Positions 33,893-43,679 are shown, counted from the first letter of the stretch. The stretch: DNA of 64,000 nucleotides from Brevibacterium sp. p3-SID960 (GCF_025144725.1 NZ_JALXKS010000011.1:6175-70174), one strand, 5' to 3'. Made by a program: numbers and translations. The notes: generated by a model from the letters alone, not told the origin.

Positions 33893-35020
33893 TCACTTCC
33901 GGCCGCCGAGGAATGCGAACGCGGTCGCCGCGATCATCCCGGCGGCGGCGATGCCGGCGGTGGCGAACATCTGCGGCAGGTCCTTCGTCGCCACGCGCGG
34001 GTCCGGCGGCAGGCCGTAGACCTCGGGTTCGTCAAGCAGCAGGAACACCGAGCCGGTGCCGCCGACGCCGTCGTTGGGGTTGGCGCCGTAGAGGCGGGCT
34101 TCGGTCATGCCCTGCGCGTGGAGGTCGCGGACGCGCTGTTCGGCAGTGGCGACCATGTCGGCGCGGTCGCCGAATTTGATCGAGGTCGTCGGGCAGGTCT
34201 TCGCGCACGCTGGCTGGTCGCCGGCGACGAGGCGGTCGTAGCACAGGGTGCATTTGTTCGCCGTGCCCGGGTGCGGCACGTCCTGTTCGATCGGCGTGCC
34301 GGCGGCGGGGCTTTCGCGTTCGGTCGGGGGGTTGATGGTGCCGTCGTCGCGGCGTTCGATGACGCCGAACGGGCAGCCGGCCACACATGTGCCGCAGCCG
34401 TTGCACACATCTGCCTGGACGACGACGGTGCCGAACTCGGTGCGGAACAGCGCGCCGGTCGGGCACACGTCGAGGCAGCCGGCGTGCGTGCAGTGCTTGC
34501 ACACGTCTGAGGCCATGAGCCACCGGAACTCCGGGGTGTCCGGCGGGGTGAGGTCAGTGTCCCCGATCGTCTCAGCGGCGGCGAGCGCATCGACCTGCCG
34601 ACCGCCGGCCGGCCCACTGGCAGCCGGCCCACCGGGGGTGGGGGTGTCGTTGCCACGGGTGCGCACGGTCGGCATGCCGAGGTTGACGAGCCTGCGGCCG
34701 GATTCGCGGGCGGCGGCGATCTGTTCGGCGTCCTGTTCGATGAAGGCGACGTGGCGCCACGTGTTCGCCCCGAGCCCGCCGGTGTTGTCGTAGGAGGAGC
34801 CAAGGAGTTCGAGGTTGCCGTCAGCGGGGTTGCGGTTCCATTCCTTGCATGCGACTTCGCAGGCCTTGCAGCCGATGCAGATCGAGGTGTCGGTGAAGAA
34901 GCCCTTGCGTTCGTGGGTGTGCTCCCACCCGGTGGCGACGGCCGGGTCGGCGGTGTCGCTCGGAGCACTGGTCGCAGCGTTGTGATGCTGCTCGGCCGGT
35001 GCCGTCATCGGTGCGCTCAT
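33893..35020 (-). CDS. fdhB: formate dehydrogenase iron-sulfur subunit
   Basis: A 375-residue ferredoxin-type protein with four Cys clusters: ICIGCKACEVACKEWN (near residue 47), CKHCTHAGCLDVCP (near 173), VCNGCGTCVAGCPFG (near 205) and KCTLCYDRL...CAKTCP (near 253). This is the FdnH/FdoH arrangement of four [4Fe-4S] centres. A single C-terminal hydrophobic helix (MFATAGIAAAGMIAATAFAF, near 350) may anchor it. Between the first two clusters there is a Gly/Pro-rich insert. Its ATG overlaps the stop of the catalytic gene by four bases. Confidence 0.93.
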   Translation of the reverse strand: MSAPMTAPAEQHHNAATSAPSDTADPAVATGWEHTHERKGFFTDTSICIGCKACEVACKEWNRNPADGNLELLGSSYDNTGGLGANTWRHVAFIEQDAEQIAAARESGRRLVNLGMPTVRTRGNDTPTPGGPAASGPAGGRQVDALAAAETIGDTDLTPPDTPEFRWLMASDVCKHCTHAGCLDVCPTGALFRTEFGTVVVQADVCNGCGTCVAGCPFGVIERRDDGTINPPTERESPAAGTPIEQDVPHPGTANKCTLCYDRLVAGDQPACAKTCPTTSIKFGDRADMVATAEQRVRDLHAQGMTEARLYGANPNDGVGGTGSVFLLLDEPEVYGLPPDPRVATKDLPQMFATAGIAAAGMIAATAFAFLGGRK

Positions 35021-38000
35021 GACGAGCCCTCCTCCTTCTCAGGTTCGTGGAAGCTGTCTGCGGCATCGGCGCCGCCTCCGTCTTCATGGGTGTAGACACC
35101 CTGCTGGGCTTCCGGCGGAGTATCCCACGGGTCCCCGGGCCGGTCGTCCTGGTGTGCCTTGTCGGTCACGCGGCCTGCGGCGTCGATGAGGCCGGCGCGG
35201 CGCCGGTAGTCGTCGACGAGCTCTTCAAGCTCGGGGCCGCGTGGGCGCCGGCCGGGGATGATGTCACAGGCACCAGTCTTCGAATCCTGGATGAGGACGT
35301 TGGGGTCGAGTGTGATGCCGAGCAGATCGTTGACGGCGTCGCCGACGATGTGCGCCTGGGCGCCGACACCCCAGTGATACGGCAGCCCGATCTGGTGGAC
35401 AGTGCGCTGGCTTCCGGCTGCTGCACTGCCGACGCTTATCGGAGTCACTCGCTCGGTGACGAGCAGCCGGACTTCGATCGCAGCGCGCGGGGAGATGATC
35501 GTCGCCCAGCCATAGGGTTCAAGCCCGCGTTCGGCAGCCAGTTCCGGGGACACCTCGGCGAACAGCTCGGGCTGCAGCTCTGAGAGATAGGGCAGCCACC
35601 GGCTCATACCGCCGGCGGTGTGGTGTTCGGTGAGCCGATAGGTGGTGAAGATGACGGGGTAGACGCCTGCGCCTGCCTGCCCCGGCAGCGGAGCCATGAG
35701 GTTGTCCCTGCGGTCGAACATCACTTGGGCCGGGCTGTGCTGCTGGGCGTAGAGCGGATTGGGCACCGGGGATTCCTGCGCCTCGTAATGGGTTGGTAAC
35801 GGCCCGTCGACGACTCCGGTCGGCGCGTAGAGCCAGCCCTTGCCGTCGGGCTGCATGACGAAGGCGTCAGCGCCGGTCAGTGCCCCCGGCCCGCCCTGAG
35901 CCCGTTCGGGTACGGCATCAGGCGCCCGGTCGGCTGGGAAGTCGGGGACATCCTGGCCCGTCCAGCGACCGGTCTCCTCATCCCACCACACGAGCTTCTT
36001 GCGTTCACTCCACGGCTTGCCCTGCGCATCGGCAGAAGCGCGGTTGTACAGGATCCGCCGGTTGGCCGGCCACGCCCACGCCCAGTCGGCGGCGATCTCG
36101 TCCTGTGCACTGCCGGGCACACGCTTGTTGGCGTGGTTGATGCCATCAGCGTAGATGCCGGTGTAGATCCAGCAGCCACCGGCGGTCGAACCGTCGGCCT
36201 GCATCTCCAGGTAGGAGCTCAGCGGCGTACCTGCCTCCGGGCCCGAGGTATGGAAGCCGTTGATCTCGGCGAGGACCGCCTCGGCAGACGGGTCGCCGTG
36301 CTCATCGACCGGGTAGTCCCAGGTCAGGTCGAGCAGCGGCCGGTCGCGCGGGTCAGTGGAGTCGGCGAGTTTCTCGCGCAGCCGGCAGCCGAGTTCGTAG
36401 AAGAACTGCAGTTCGCTCTGCGCGTCCCCGGGCGGGTGGACGGCCTGTTCGCGCCACTGCACGAGCCGCTGCGTCTGGGTGAAGGTTCCGGACTTCTCGG
36501 TGTGGTTGGCAGCCGGGAGGAAGAACACCTCGGTGTCGATGTCCTCGGTCTTGAGCTCACCGGAGGCGATCTCCGGCCCGTCCTTCCACCAGGTCGCCGA
36601 TTCGATGAGCTGGAAGTCGCGCACGACGAGCCATTTGAGGTGCGACATGCCCAGCCGCTGCATGCGGCCGTTGGCTGAGCCGACGGCCGGGTTCTGGCCG
36701 AGGATGAAGTAGCCGTCGACCTCATCTTTCAGCATGCTCATGACGGTCTGGTAGGTGCCGTGGGCGCCGGTGAGGCGGGGCAGGTAGTCGTAGGCGAAGT
36801 CGTTGTCCGCCGTCGCGGCTTCACCCCACCAGGCCTTGAGCAGGCTGATCATGTAGGTATCAGCGTTGGCCCAGTAGCTCTTCTGCTCCTTCGAGCCGAT
36901 CGCCGCCAGGTAGTCCTCAAGGGTGTCGTGGGTGCCGGCTTTGGGCATCGGCAGGTAGCCGGGCAGCAGGTTGAACAGGGTCGGGATGTCGGTCGAGCCC
37001 TGGATGGAGGCGTGCCCGCGCAGCGCCATGATGCCTGAGCCTGGCCGGCCGACGTTGCCGAGCAGCAGCTGCAGCGCAGCGGCGGTGCGGATGTACTGCG
37101 CGCCCTGGGAGTGCTGGGTCCAGCCGACGGCGTAGGCGAAGCAGGTGGTGCGCTCTCGTCCGGAGTTCTGCGTGATGGCATCGGCGAGGTAAGCGAAGTC
37201 CTCTGCTGAGATGCCGCAGACCTCTTCGACCATTTCCGGGGTGTAGCGGGAGTAGTGGCGTTTGAGCACCTGGAAGACGCATCGCGGGTCCTGCAGGGTC
37301 GGGTCCTGTTCGGCCGGTTGGCTCGGCGGCACGCCACGGCGTGACCTGTCGACATCGGCATATGCCCAGGTCTGGGTGTCGTACGTGCCGGTGTCCGGGT
37401 CGTAGCCGGAGAACAGTCCGTCGAGGTCCTCGGTGTCGGCGAAGTCGTCGCCGAGGATGGTGGAGGCGTTGGTGAACGTCCGGACGTATTCGTCGAAGTA
37501 CAGGTCGTTTTCCAGCACATGCCGAATGAGCCCGCCGAGCAGCACGATGTCAGAGCCGACCCGGATCGGGACATGCTTGTCTGCGACTGCCGTGGTGCGT
37601 GTGAAACGAGGGTCGACATGGATGACCTTCGCGCCGCGGGCCTTGGCCTCAGTGACCCACTGGAACCCGACGGGATGGCACTCGGCCATGTTCGAACCCT
37701 GGATGACGATGCAGTCGGCATTGGCCATGTCCTGCAGGGACTGGGTCGCGCCGCCGCGTCCGAACGAAGCTCCCAGACCGGGAACTGTGGCGGAGTGTCA
37801 TATGCGGGCCTGGTTCTCGATCTGGATCGCCCCGGCTGCGGTGAACAGCTTCTTGATGAGGTAGTTCTCCTCATTGTCCAGAGTCGCCCCGCCCAGGGAG
37901 GCCACACCCATGGTGCGCCGCAGGTGCCGGCCTTCGGAGTCTTTGTCCTGCCAGTGGTTGCGGCGGGCTTCGAGGAACCTCTCGGCGATCATGTCGAGGG

Positions 38001-38364
38001 CGGTGTCGAGATCGAGTGTTGTCCACTCCTTGGCCTTCGGGGCCCGGTAGAGGACTTCGGTGATGCGCCCGGAGGCGTTGACGAGCTGTTCGCTGGCCGA
38101 TCCCTTGGGACACAGGCGGCCACGGGAGATCGGTGAGTCCGGATCGCCTTCGATCTGGATGACCTTGTTGTCTTTGGCGTAGATGAGCTGGCCGCAGCCC
38201 ACCGCGCAGTAGGGGCATACGCTGCGCGCGACGGTATCGGCGTCTTCAGTGCGCGGACGCATGTCCTTCGTCTGCTGGGATGTCACAGCTGGACCGCGCC
38301 CGGTGGTGTCACCGGAGCGGAACTGCCGGAACACCGGCCAGTCGAGGAAGCTGATGCGCGCCAT
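35017..38364 (-). CDS. fdhA: selenocysteine-containing formate dehydrogenase catalytic subunit
   Basis: Two abutting frames form one 1115-residue protein if the in-frame TGA at 37798-37800 is read as selenocysteine (residue 189). Context around it, NQARI-U-HSATVPGLGASFGRGG, matches E. coli FdnG (NQARV-U-HGPTVASLAPTFGRGA), where Sec binds molybdenum/tungsten. Upstream is the [4Fe-4S] motif CPYCAVGCG...RLCPKG; downstream are the bis-MGD domains (GSNMAECHPVGFQW, YAVGWTQHSQGAQ). It oxidises formate to CO2. ATG 38364 is fixed by a stop (TAA) two codons upstream; TAGTCT six bases before it suggests a leaderless mRNA. No twin-arginine signal is visible at the N-terminus. Confidence 0.95.
37769..37785 (-). 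promoter_or_regulatory. SECIS element of fdhA
   Basis: On the minus strand GTTCCCGGTCTGGGAGC forms a 6-bp stem with a GGUCU apical loop. The loop begins exactly 18 bases after the UGA, as I recall for the E. coli fdhF SECIS, whose loop is also GGUCU. This is the expected SelB-binding site. Confidence 0.85.
37798..37800 (-). other. UGA codon decoded as selenocysteine
   Basis: An in-frame TGA (tca on the plus strand) divides the formate dehydrogenase frame at the position of the conserved Sec/Cys. Homology continues without a gap on both sides, a SECIS follows, and selA, selB, selC and selD are all in the window. Confidence 0.95.
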
Positions 38365-38485
38365 GGCTTAAGACTACCATCGCCGTGCTGCCGCCGACAG
38401 CCTCACGCAGCTGCATCGTCTGAGGTCATGACGACGATTCAGTGTCTCGACGCGCCTATTGAGCGCAGCTGCCGGGTGGGGTTGA

Positions 38486-38923
38486 ATGAGCAGCATGAGT
38501 GACACGATCACTGTCGTCGGTGCGATCTTCTCCCGCGGGGAGCAGATACTGGCCTGTCGGCGCGCGCCGCACAAGGCTGCGGCTGGCAAGTGGGAGTTTC
38601 CCGGCGGCAAGGTCGAAGACGGTGAGACGCCGGCAGCTGCACTCGCCCGTGAACTGCGCGAAGAACTCAACGTCGAAGTCACCGTCGGTGAGCTGCTCGT
38701 CCGCGAGACGACCCCCGCCTCGGGCGCGGCCCACAGCATCGGCCCGGCGATCGACTTGGCCTGCTATTGGGTGACCGCCGCCGAGGTGCCGGTCGCCAGC
38801 GCTGATCATGACGCGCTTGTGTGGGTACGTCGCGAGGAGCTCGACAGCCTTGACTGGGCGGCCCCTGATCTTCCGGCGGTTGCGCTGCTGCGCGGAGGTG
38901 CGAGCGCAGGTGCGCACCGATGA
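38486..38923 (+). CDS. mutT: Nudix hydrolase (MutT-like)
   Basis: A 145-residue protein with a complete Nudix box, GGKVEDGETPAAALARELREE with Glu residues in place (residues about 35-58), preceded by KAAAGKWEFPGGK as in MutT-type 8-oxo-dGTP pyrophosphatases. It should hydrolyse oxidised nucleoside triphosphates or related diphosphates. ATG 38486 has GGTGGGG upstream; ATG 38495 is possible. Its stop overlaps the start of the 1067-residue PLD-helicase-DUF3427 gene by four bases (ATGA), so the two are translationally coupled, which points to a shared function. Confidence 0.88.
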   Translation: MSSMSDTITVVGAIFSRGEQILACRRAPHKAAAGKWEFPGGKVEDGETPAAALARELREELNVEVTVGELLVRETTPASGAAHSIGPAIDLACYWVTAAEVPVASADHDALVWVRREELDSLDWAAPDLPAVALLRGGASAGAHR

Positions 38924-41900
38924 CGGTCGGAGATCCCCAATCTGGCACCGGTGCCGGATCGCCGGGTGGCCTCGTCATCGGTCTGCACGAGCGGGTGCTC
39001 GAACGCCGGCTGCAGGAGCTCATCGATAACCGGGCTGATGCCAGCGCGGACATCAAAACTGTCGACGCCGCCGATGCTCCCCATGTGCTCAGCCGGCATG
39101 TCGCCGGACACCTGGCGCATGCGCTCGCCGCTGTCGAGGAGGGTGACCGGGTCGATCTCGTCAACCGGATCCTGGGGCTGCTGCCGGAGAACCCAGATGT
39201 CGTCCTCGACGGCCCGCAGCAGCTGCTGTCCCTCTACCCGAGTCAAGCGCAGCCTCCGGCTCGGCCGACGACGCCGCTGTCGGATGTCGCACTGCTGACG
39301 AACTCACCGCGCGACCCGCAGCTGGGCACCGAGCTCAAGCGGGAGCTCGCGAGCGCGGACCGGGTGGACCTGCTGTGCGCATTCGTCAAATGGAGTGGGA
39401 TACGCCTGCTGGAACGGGAGCTGGCCGAACTGCGCGACCGCGGTGTGCCGCTGCGGATCCTCACGACCACCTACATCGGGGCGACCGACCGGAAGGCCCT
39501 CGACCAACTCGCGACCGACTACGGTGCTGAAATCCGGGTGAACTACGAGACACGCTCGACCCGGCTGCATGCCAAGGCGTGGCTGTTCTACCGTGACACC
39601 GGATACGACACCGGTTACGTCGGCAGCTCGAATCTCAGCCGTGCTGCCCTCGTCGACGGTCTTGAGTGGAATGTGCGGATCTCGCAGCCAGCGACTCCGA
39701 GTCTCATCGAGAAGTTCACTGCGACCTTCGACAGCTACTGGAACGCTCCCGAGTTCGCACCATACGACCCGGGACTCGATGCTGCGCGTCTCGATGCGGC
39801 GCTGCAGGAGGCCCGCGGTGGACCGTCTGCAGCGGCGAGCACCGCCTCGGGCCAGGCGATCGATACGACGCTGCTCGACGTGCGTCCGTATCCGCACCAG
39901 CAGATCATGCTCGACGACCTCGCCGCCGAACGCGAGGAGCATGATCGGCACCGCAATCTGCTCGTCGCGGCCACCGGAACCGGCAAGACGGTCATCGCCG
40001 CCCTCGACTTCGCGCGGCTCGCCCGCCAAACGCGTCGCAGCGGCCAGGGTGGTCTTCCGCGGCTTCTGTTCGTCGCTCATCGGGCCGAGATCCTCGAGCA
40101 GGCGCAGCGCACCTACCGCGATGTGCTCAAGGACGGCAGCTTCGGTGAACTGTTCGTCGATGGACACCGCCCGACGAGCGGTGCGCACGTCTTCGCCTCG
40201 GTGCAGTCACTCAGCCGGGTCGAGCAGCTGCAGCAGTGGGCCCGCGATCACTTCGATGTCATCGTCATCGACGAGTTCCACCATGCTGATGCCGAAACAT
40301 ACCGGCGTATCCTCGCCTGGTTTGAACCGGGCGAGCTGCTCGGGCTGACTGCGACACCTGAACGTGCTGATGGGGTCGATGTTGCCGATGAGTTCTTCGC
40401 TGGGCGTGCTGCGAGTGAACTGCGTCTGTGGGATGCCCTCGAAGCGGACCTGCTCGTGCCCTTCCACTACTTCGGAATCTCAGACAACACCGATCTGCGC
40501 TCCATCACCTTTCGGCGCGGGCGCTACGACACCGATGAGCTGACACGGCTCTACACCGGCAACGACGCCCGCACCCGCATCATCGTGAGAGCGCTGACTG
40601 ACACCGTCGTCGATGTCGCAGCCATTCGGGCGCTGGGGTTCTGCGTGTCCATCGATCACGCGGAGTACATGGCGCGGAAGTTCACCGAGGTCGGCATCAC
40701 CTCACATGCGATCACGAGTGAGACTGGGAGTGCGGAGCGCGCGGACCTGCTGCGGCGGTTCAGAGCCGGTGAGATCCGCTGTCTGTTCACCGTCGACATC
40801 TTCAACGAAGGCGTCGACATCCCGGAAGTCGACACGGTGCTCATGCTGCGCCCGACCCAGTCGGCGACGATCTTCCTCCAACAGCTGGGCCGTGGTCTGA
40901 GGCGAGCTCCTGACAAAGCCGTGCTGACTGTGCTGGACTTCGTCGGGCATCAGAGTACGGAGTTCCGCTTCGACATCAAGCTGCGCACACTAACGGGCGC
41001 ATCGCGTCGGCGGCTGCAGCGCGATGTCGAACAGGGCTTCCCGTTCCTGCCGGCCGGTTCGCAGATCGTGCTCGACCGCACCTCCGAGGAGGAGATTCTC
41101 AAGAGCCTGAAGTCGACACTGAATCTCTCGACCCGCGATCTCATCAGCGACATCCGATCGCATCAGCCGGCTGGGGTCTCGACTGCTGAGTACAGTCTTG
41201 CGACGTATCTAAACGAAGCCGATCGGGGTCTGGCGGACATCTACGGCGGTTCGAGTTCCCGCACCTTCAACGGGCAAAAGCGGGCGCGCTCGTGGTCAGC
41301 GCTCAAGGACTGGGCTTTTCCAGATGCCGGGTTGTCGCTGAGTGACGACGAGATCGAACTGATTGGCCGGATGCGGGCCTTCACGCATATCGATGACGGC
41401 GCACGGCTCGAACACTACCGCGAGCTACTACGTGGAGATCTCCCCTCCGATCGTGTTCTGGCTGCGGACCCGTATGCCGCGATGCTCTTCTATCAGCTGC
41501 GCCCCACGGCACCGGCCAGCGAGATCGCCGAGACGATCAGAGGCCTGCGCAGGATGCCGGCGATCACCGGCGAGCTGCTGGGTCTGCTGGAGATCTGCGA
41601 GGAGAACGCGCGCACCAGGCCGCAGCGGTTAGCCGGGCTGGAGAACACTCCCCTGCGCAGCCACGCCCGCTACACACGTGAAGAGCTGCTCGCCGGGTTC
41701 GGTCTCGGCACCACGCAGCAGGGCATCGCGCCGGGCAACATGCGCGAGGGCGTCAAATGGATTCCGGCCGCGCAGACCGATGTGCTGCTCGTGACGCTGA
41801 AGAAATCGGAAAGCGACTACTCTCCAACGACTCTTTACCGCGACTACGCGATCTCGGAGACCCTCTTCCACTGGGAATCGCAGAACGCAACAAGCCCCGA

Positions 41901-42123
41901 GAGTCCCACTGGGCAGCGTTACATCCATCATCGCCAGCAGGGCTCGCATGTCGTGCTCTTCGTCCGCGTAGCCAAAGAAGGAGACCTCGGCACGGAGCCC
42001 TACACCTGTCTGGGCACCGTTGACTACGTACAGCACTCCGGGTCGCGGCCCATGCAGATCGAGTGGAAGCTCGACCGGGCGATGCCGGCCGAGATGCTCG
42101 TCGCTGCCCGGGCGGTGGCGTGA
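38920..42123 (+). CDS. PLD-nuclease/SF2-helicase/DUF3427 protein
   Basis: A 1067-residue multidomain protein. Residues 130-290 form a phospholipase-D-like domain with RLHAKAWLFYRDTG and YVGSSNLSRAALVDG (one HKD-type motif near 216). Residues 325-690 form a superfamily 2 helicase: Walker A AATGTGKTV near 349, DEFHHAD near 450, TATPERADG, and motif VI QLGRGLRRAPDKA near 654. The rest matches the DUF3427 region often seen at the end of such proteins. A single PLD motif suggests a dimeric nuclease or ligand-binding domain. Co-translation with a Nudix hydrolase suggests a DNA-damage or anti-phage role (inference). No methylase or other known defence partner is adjacent. Confidence 0.88.
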   Translation: MTVGDPQSGTGAGSPGGLVIGLHERVLERRLQELIDNRADASADIKTVDAADAPHVLSRHVAGHLAHALAAVEEGDRVDLVNRILGLLPENPDVVLDGPQQLLSLYPSQAQPPARPTTPLSDVALLTNSPRDPQLGTELKRELASADRVDLLCAFVKWSGIRLLERELAELRDRGVPLRILTTTYIGATDRKALDQLATDYGAEIRVNYETRSTRLHAKAWLFYRDTGYDTGYVGSSNLSRAALVDGLEWNVRISQPATPSLIEKFTATFDSYWNAPEFAPYDPGLDAARLDAALQEARGGPSAAASTASGQAIDTTLLDVRPYPHQQIMLDDLAAEREEHDRHRNLLVAATGTGKTVIAALDFARLARQTRRSGQGGLPRLLFVAHRAEILEQAQRTYRDVLKDGSFGELFVDGHRPTSGAHVFASVQSLSRVEQLQQWARDHFDVIVIDEFHHADAETYRRILAWFEPGELLGLTATPERADGVDVADEFFAGRAASELRLWDALEADLLVPFHYFGISDNTDLRSITFRRGRYDTDELTRLYTGNDARTRIIVRALTDTVVDVAAIRALGFCVSIDHAEYMARKFTEVGITSHAITSETGSAERADLLRRFRAGEIRCLFTVDIFNEGVDIPEVDTVLMLRPTQSATIFLQQLGRGLRRAPDKAVLTVLDFVGHQSTEFRFDIKLRTLTGASRRRLQRDVEQGFPFLPAGSQIVLDRTSEEEILKSLKSTLNLSTRDLISDIRSHQPAGVSTAEYSLATYLNEADRGLADIYGGSSSRTFNGQKRARSWSALKDWAFPDAGLSLSDDEIELIGRMRAFTHIDDGARLEHYRELLRGDLPSDRVLAADPYAAMLFYQLRPTAPASEIAETIRGLRRMPAITGELLGLLEICEENARTRPQRLAGLENTPLRSHARYTREELLAGFGLGTTQQGIAPGNMREGVKWIPAAQTDVLLVTLKKSESDYSPTTLYRDYAISETLFHWESQNATSPESPTGQRYIHHRQQGSHVVLFVRVAKEGDLGTEPYTCLGTVDYVQHSGSRPMQIEWKLDRAMPAEMLVAARAVA

Positions 42124-42197
42124 TCAACTACCACCTCAGCAGATCCGTACCGGTGCACCACTGGCCCGCTCCTGTGCCTTCGTCGACAGTGCAGGAT

Positions 42198-42302
42198 CGA
42201 TGATGAGGTCGTTGCGGACTAGATGATAGAACCATTGCAGGATAGATGATGGAAGCGTTGCAGAATAAACGATAGAATCGTTGCAGAATAGATGATCGAG
42301 CC
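42198..42302. repeat. 23-bp tandem repeat array (four full units plus a partial)
   Basis: Units at 42198-42220, 42221-42243, 42244-42266 and 42267-42289, then a partial unit, share the pattern GATGAT-GA--C-TTGCAG-AT. They diverge by several bases, so the array is old. The period is not a multiple of three, and no start or frame runs through it, so it is not coding. It lies just before the DUF4143 ATPase gene and is A/T-richer than the surroundings; iteron-like or operator use is possible. Confidence 0.8.
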
Positions 42303-42368
42303 ATGTGGACGTCGTCAACCGTGGCGCGATGGGTTCGGCAAGGCGGTCGTTCGAAGCAGGGGAACGAC

Positions 42369-43619
42369 ATGTACAAGCAACGGGCCGTTGACCAGATTCT
42401 CGCTGAGCTTCTCAAAGGAATGGGAGCGGTCCTCATCGAAGGTCCACGCGGCTGCGGGAAGACGTCGACGGGTCTCCACCATTCGCGAAGCTCTATCCGA
42501 CTCGACCACTCACCCGAGCTCATCCAGCTGGCAGAACTCAACCCGACGGCACTGCTTGAAGGAGAAACTCCACGCCTCGTCGACGAATGGCAGCTTGCAC
42601 CCAGCCTGTGGAATGCAATGCGTCATGAGATCGACGACCGACAACAGCGAGGTCAGTTCATCCTCTCCGGCTCGGCACAGCCCGCTTCCGACGTCACCCG
42701 GCATTCAGGGGCTGGCCGATTCGGGCGACTGCGCATGCGGCCGATGGCGCTTGCCGAAAGCGAAGCCTCCTCGTCAGACATCTCCCTCTCAGCGCTCAAG
42801 GGTGCGAGTACTGTGTCAGCGCGATCGCCCCTGAGCTACCAGGCGCTGGCAGAACAGGCGGTACGCGGCGGCTGGCCCGGACTGCTTGACGTTCCAGTGC
42901 GACAGGCAGTGCTGTTCAATCGCTCGTATTGCGACGACCTGTGTGACTCAGATATCCCTGCCGCCGTCGGCGTTCGCCATGACCCGGCTCGAATGCGAAG
43001 GGTGCTGCAGTCGATCGCACGGAATGTCGCTGCCGAGGCGACAGCACAGAGTCTTCGACGAGATGTGTCGGGAGCCGACGCGCCGCTGAACTACGGGACT
43101 GTCAACGCCTACCTTGACTCGCTGGAGACCGTGTTCGCGCTGGACAATCTGCCCGCGTGGAGCGTCGATCTCCGATCGAAGTCGCGACTGCGCACAGCAC
43201 CCAAGCTCCAGCTGGCCGATCCGGCCCTGGCATGTGCCGTACTCGGCGTTGGGGCAGACCGGCTGGCGAAGAGCCCAGAGTACTTCGGTCAGGCTTTTGA
43301 GGCGATGGTCATCAGGGATCTCCGAGCACTCGCAAGCGCGGAATCCGGTCAGGTCTACCACTATCGCGATAGCACCGGCCTGGAGATCGACGCCATCATC
43401 GAATATCCCGACGACGGCTATTGGGGTGCCTGCGAAGTCAAGCTCGGGCAGTCACAGGTCGAGGCTGCCGAACGCAATCTCATCAAGCTGCGCGATGAGC
43501 GCGTCGATCTCGATCGCGCCGGCGAACCGGCATTCCTCGCGGTGGTGACTGGCACGGAATACGCTTACACGCTGCCCAGCGGTGTGCACGTCATCCCGCT
43601 CGGCACCCTCGGAATCTGA
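42369..43619 (+). CDS. AAA ATPase with DUF4143 nuclease-like domain
   Basis: A 416-residue protein: Walker A EGPRGCGKTSTG near residue 24, Walker B-like LVDEWQLAP near 71, sensor FILSGSAQP near 96, a middle winged-helix region, and a C-terminal DUF4143 domain with GLEIDAIIEY...WGACEVKLG, the D-ExK pattern of restriction-like nuclease folds. These lone ATPases are widespread in accessory DNA and their role is unknown; a toxin- or defence-like role is often supposed. ATG 42369 has AGGGGAA before it; the frame is open from 42303. Codon use is less G/C-biased than that of aceE. A 23-bp tandem array lies upstream. Confidence 0.82.
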   Translation: MYKQRAVDQILAELLKGMGAVLIEGPRGCGKTSTGLHHSRSSIRLDHSPELIQLAELNPTALLEGETPRLVDEWQLAPSLWNAMRHEIDDRQQRGQFILSGSAQPASDVTRHSGAGRFGRLRMRPMALAESEASSSDISLSALKGASTVSARSPLSYQALAEQAVRGGWPGLLDVPVRQAVLFNRSYCDDLCDSDIPAAVGVRHDPARMRRVLQSIARNVAAEATAQSLRRDVSGADAPLNYGTVNAYLDSLETVFALDNLPAWSVDLRSKSRLRTAPKLQLADPALACAVLGVGADRLAKSPEYFGQAFEAMVIRDLRALASAESGQVYHYRDSTGLEIDAIIEYPDDGYWGACEVKLGQSQVEAAERNLIKLRDERVDLDRAGEPAFLAVVTGTEYAYTLPSGVHVIPLGTLGI

Positions 43620-43661
43620 TGGCTCCACACGTCCCGGCAGAGACGCCGATCCTGCAGCTGA

Positions 43662-43679
43662 ACGTCCCCGCGGGGACGT
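43662..43679. terminator. 18-bp perfect palindrome at the end of two convergent genes
   Basis: ACGTCCCCGCGGGGACGT is fully self-complementary and sits between the ATPase stop (43619) and the E1 gene stop (43679). As RNA it would give a hairpin with a minimal loop; a weak terminator is the likely role. Confidence 0.4.

Noticed and set aside
42198..42302. Tandem 23-bp array as a CRISPR
   Set aside because: Units abut without spacers and there is no cas gene.
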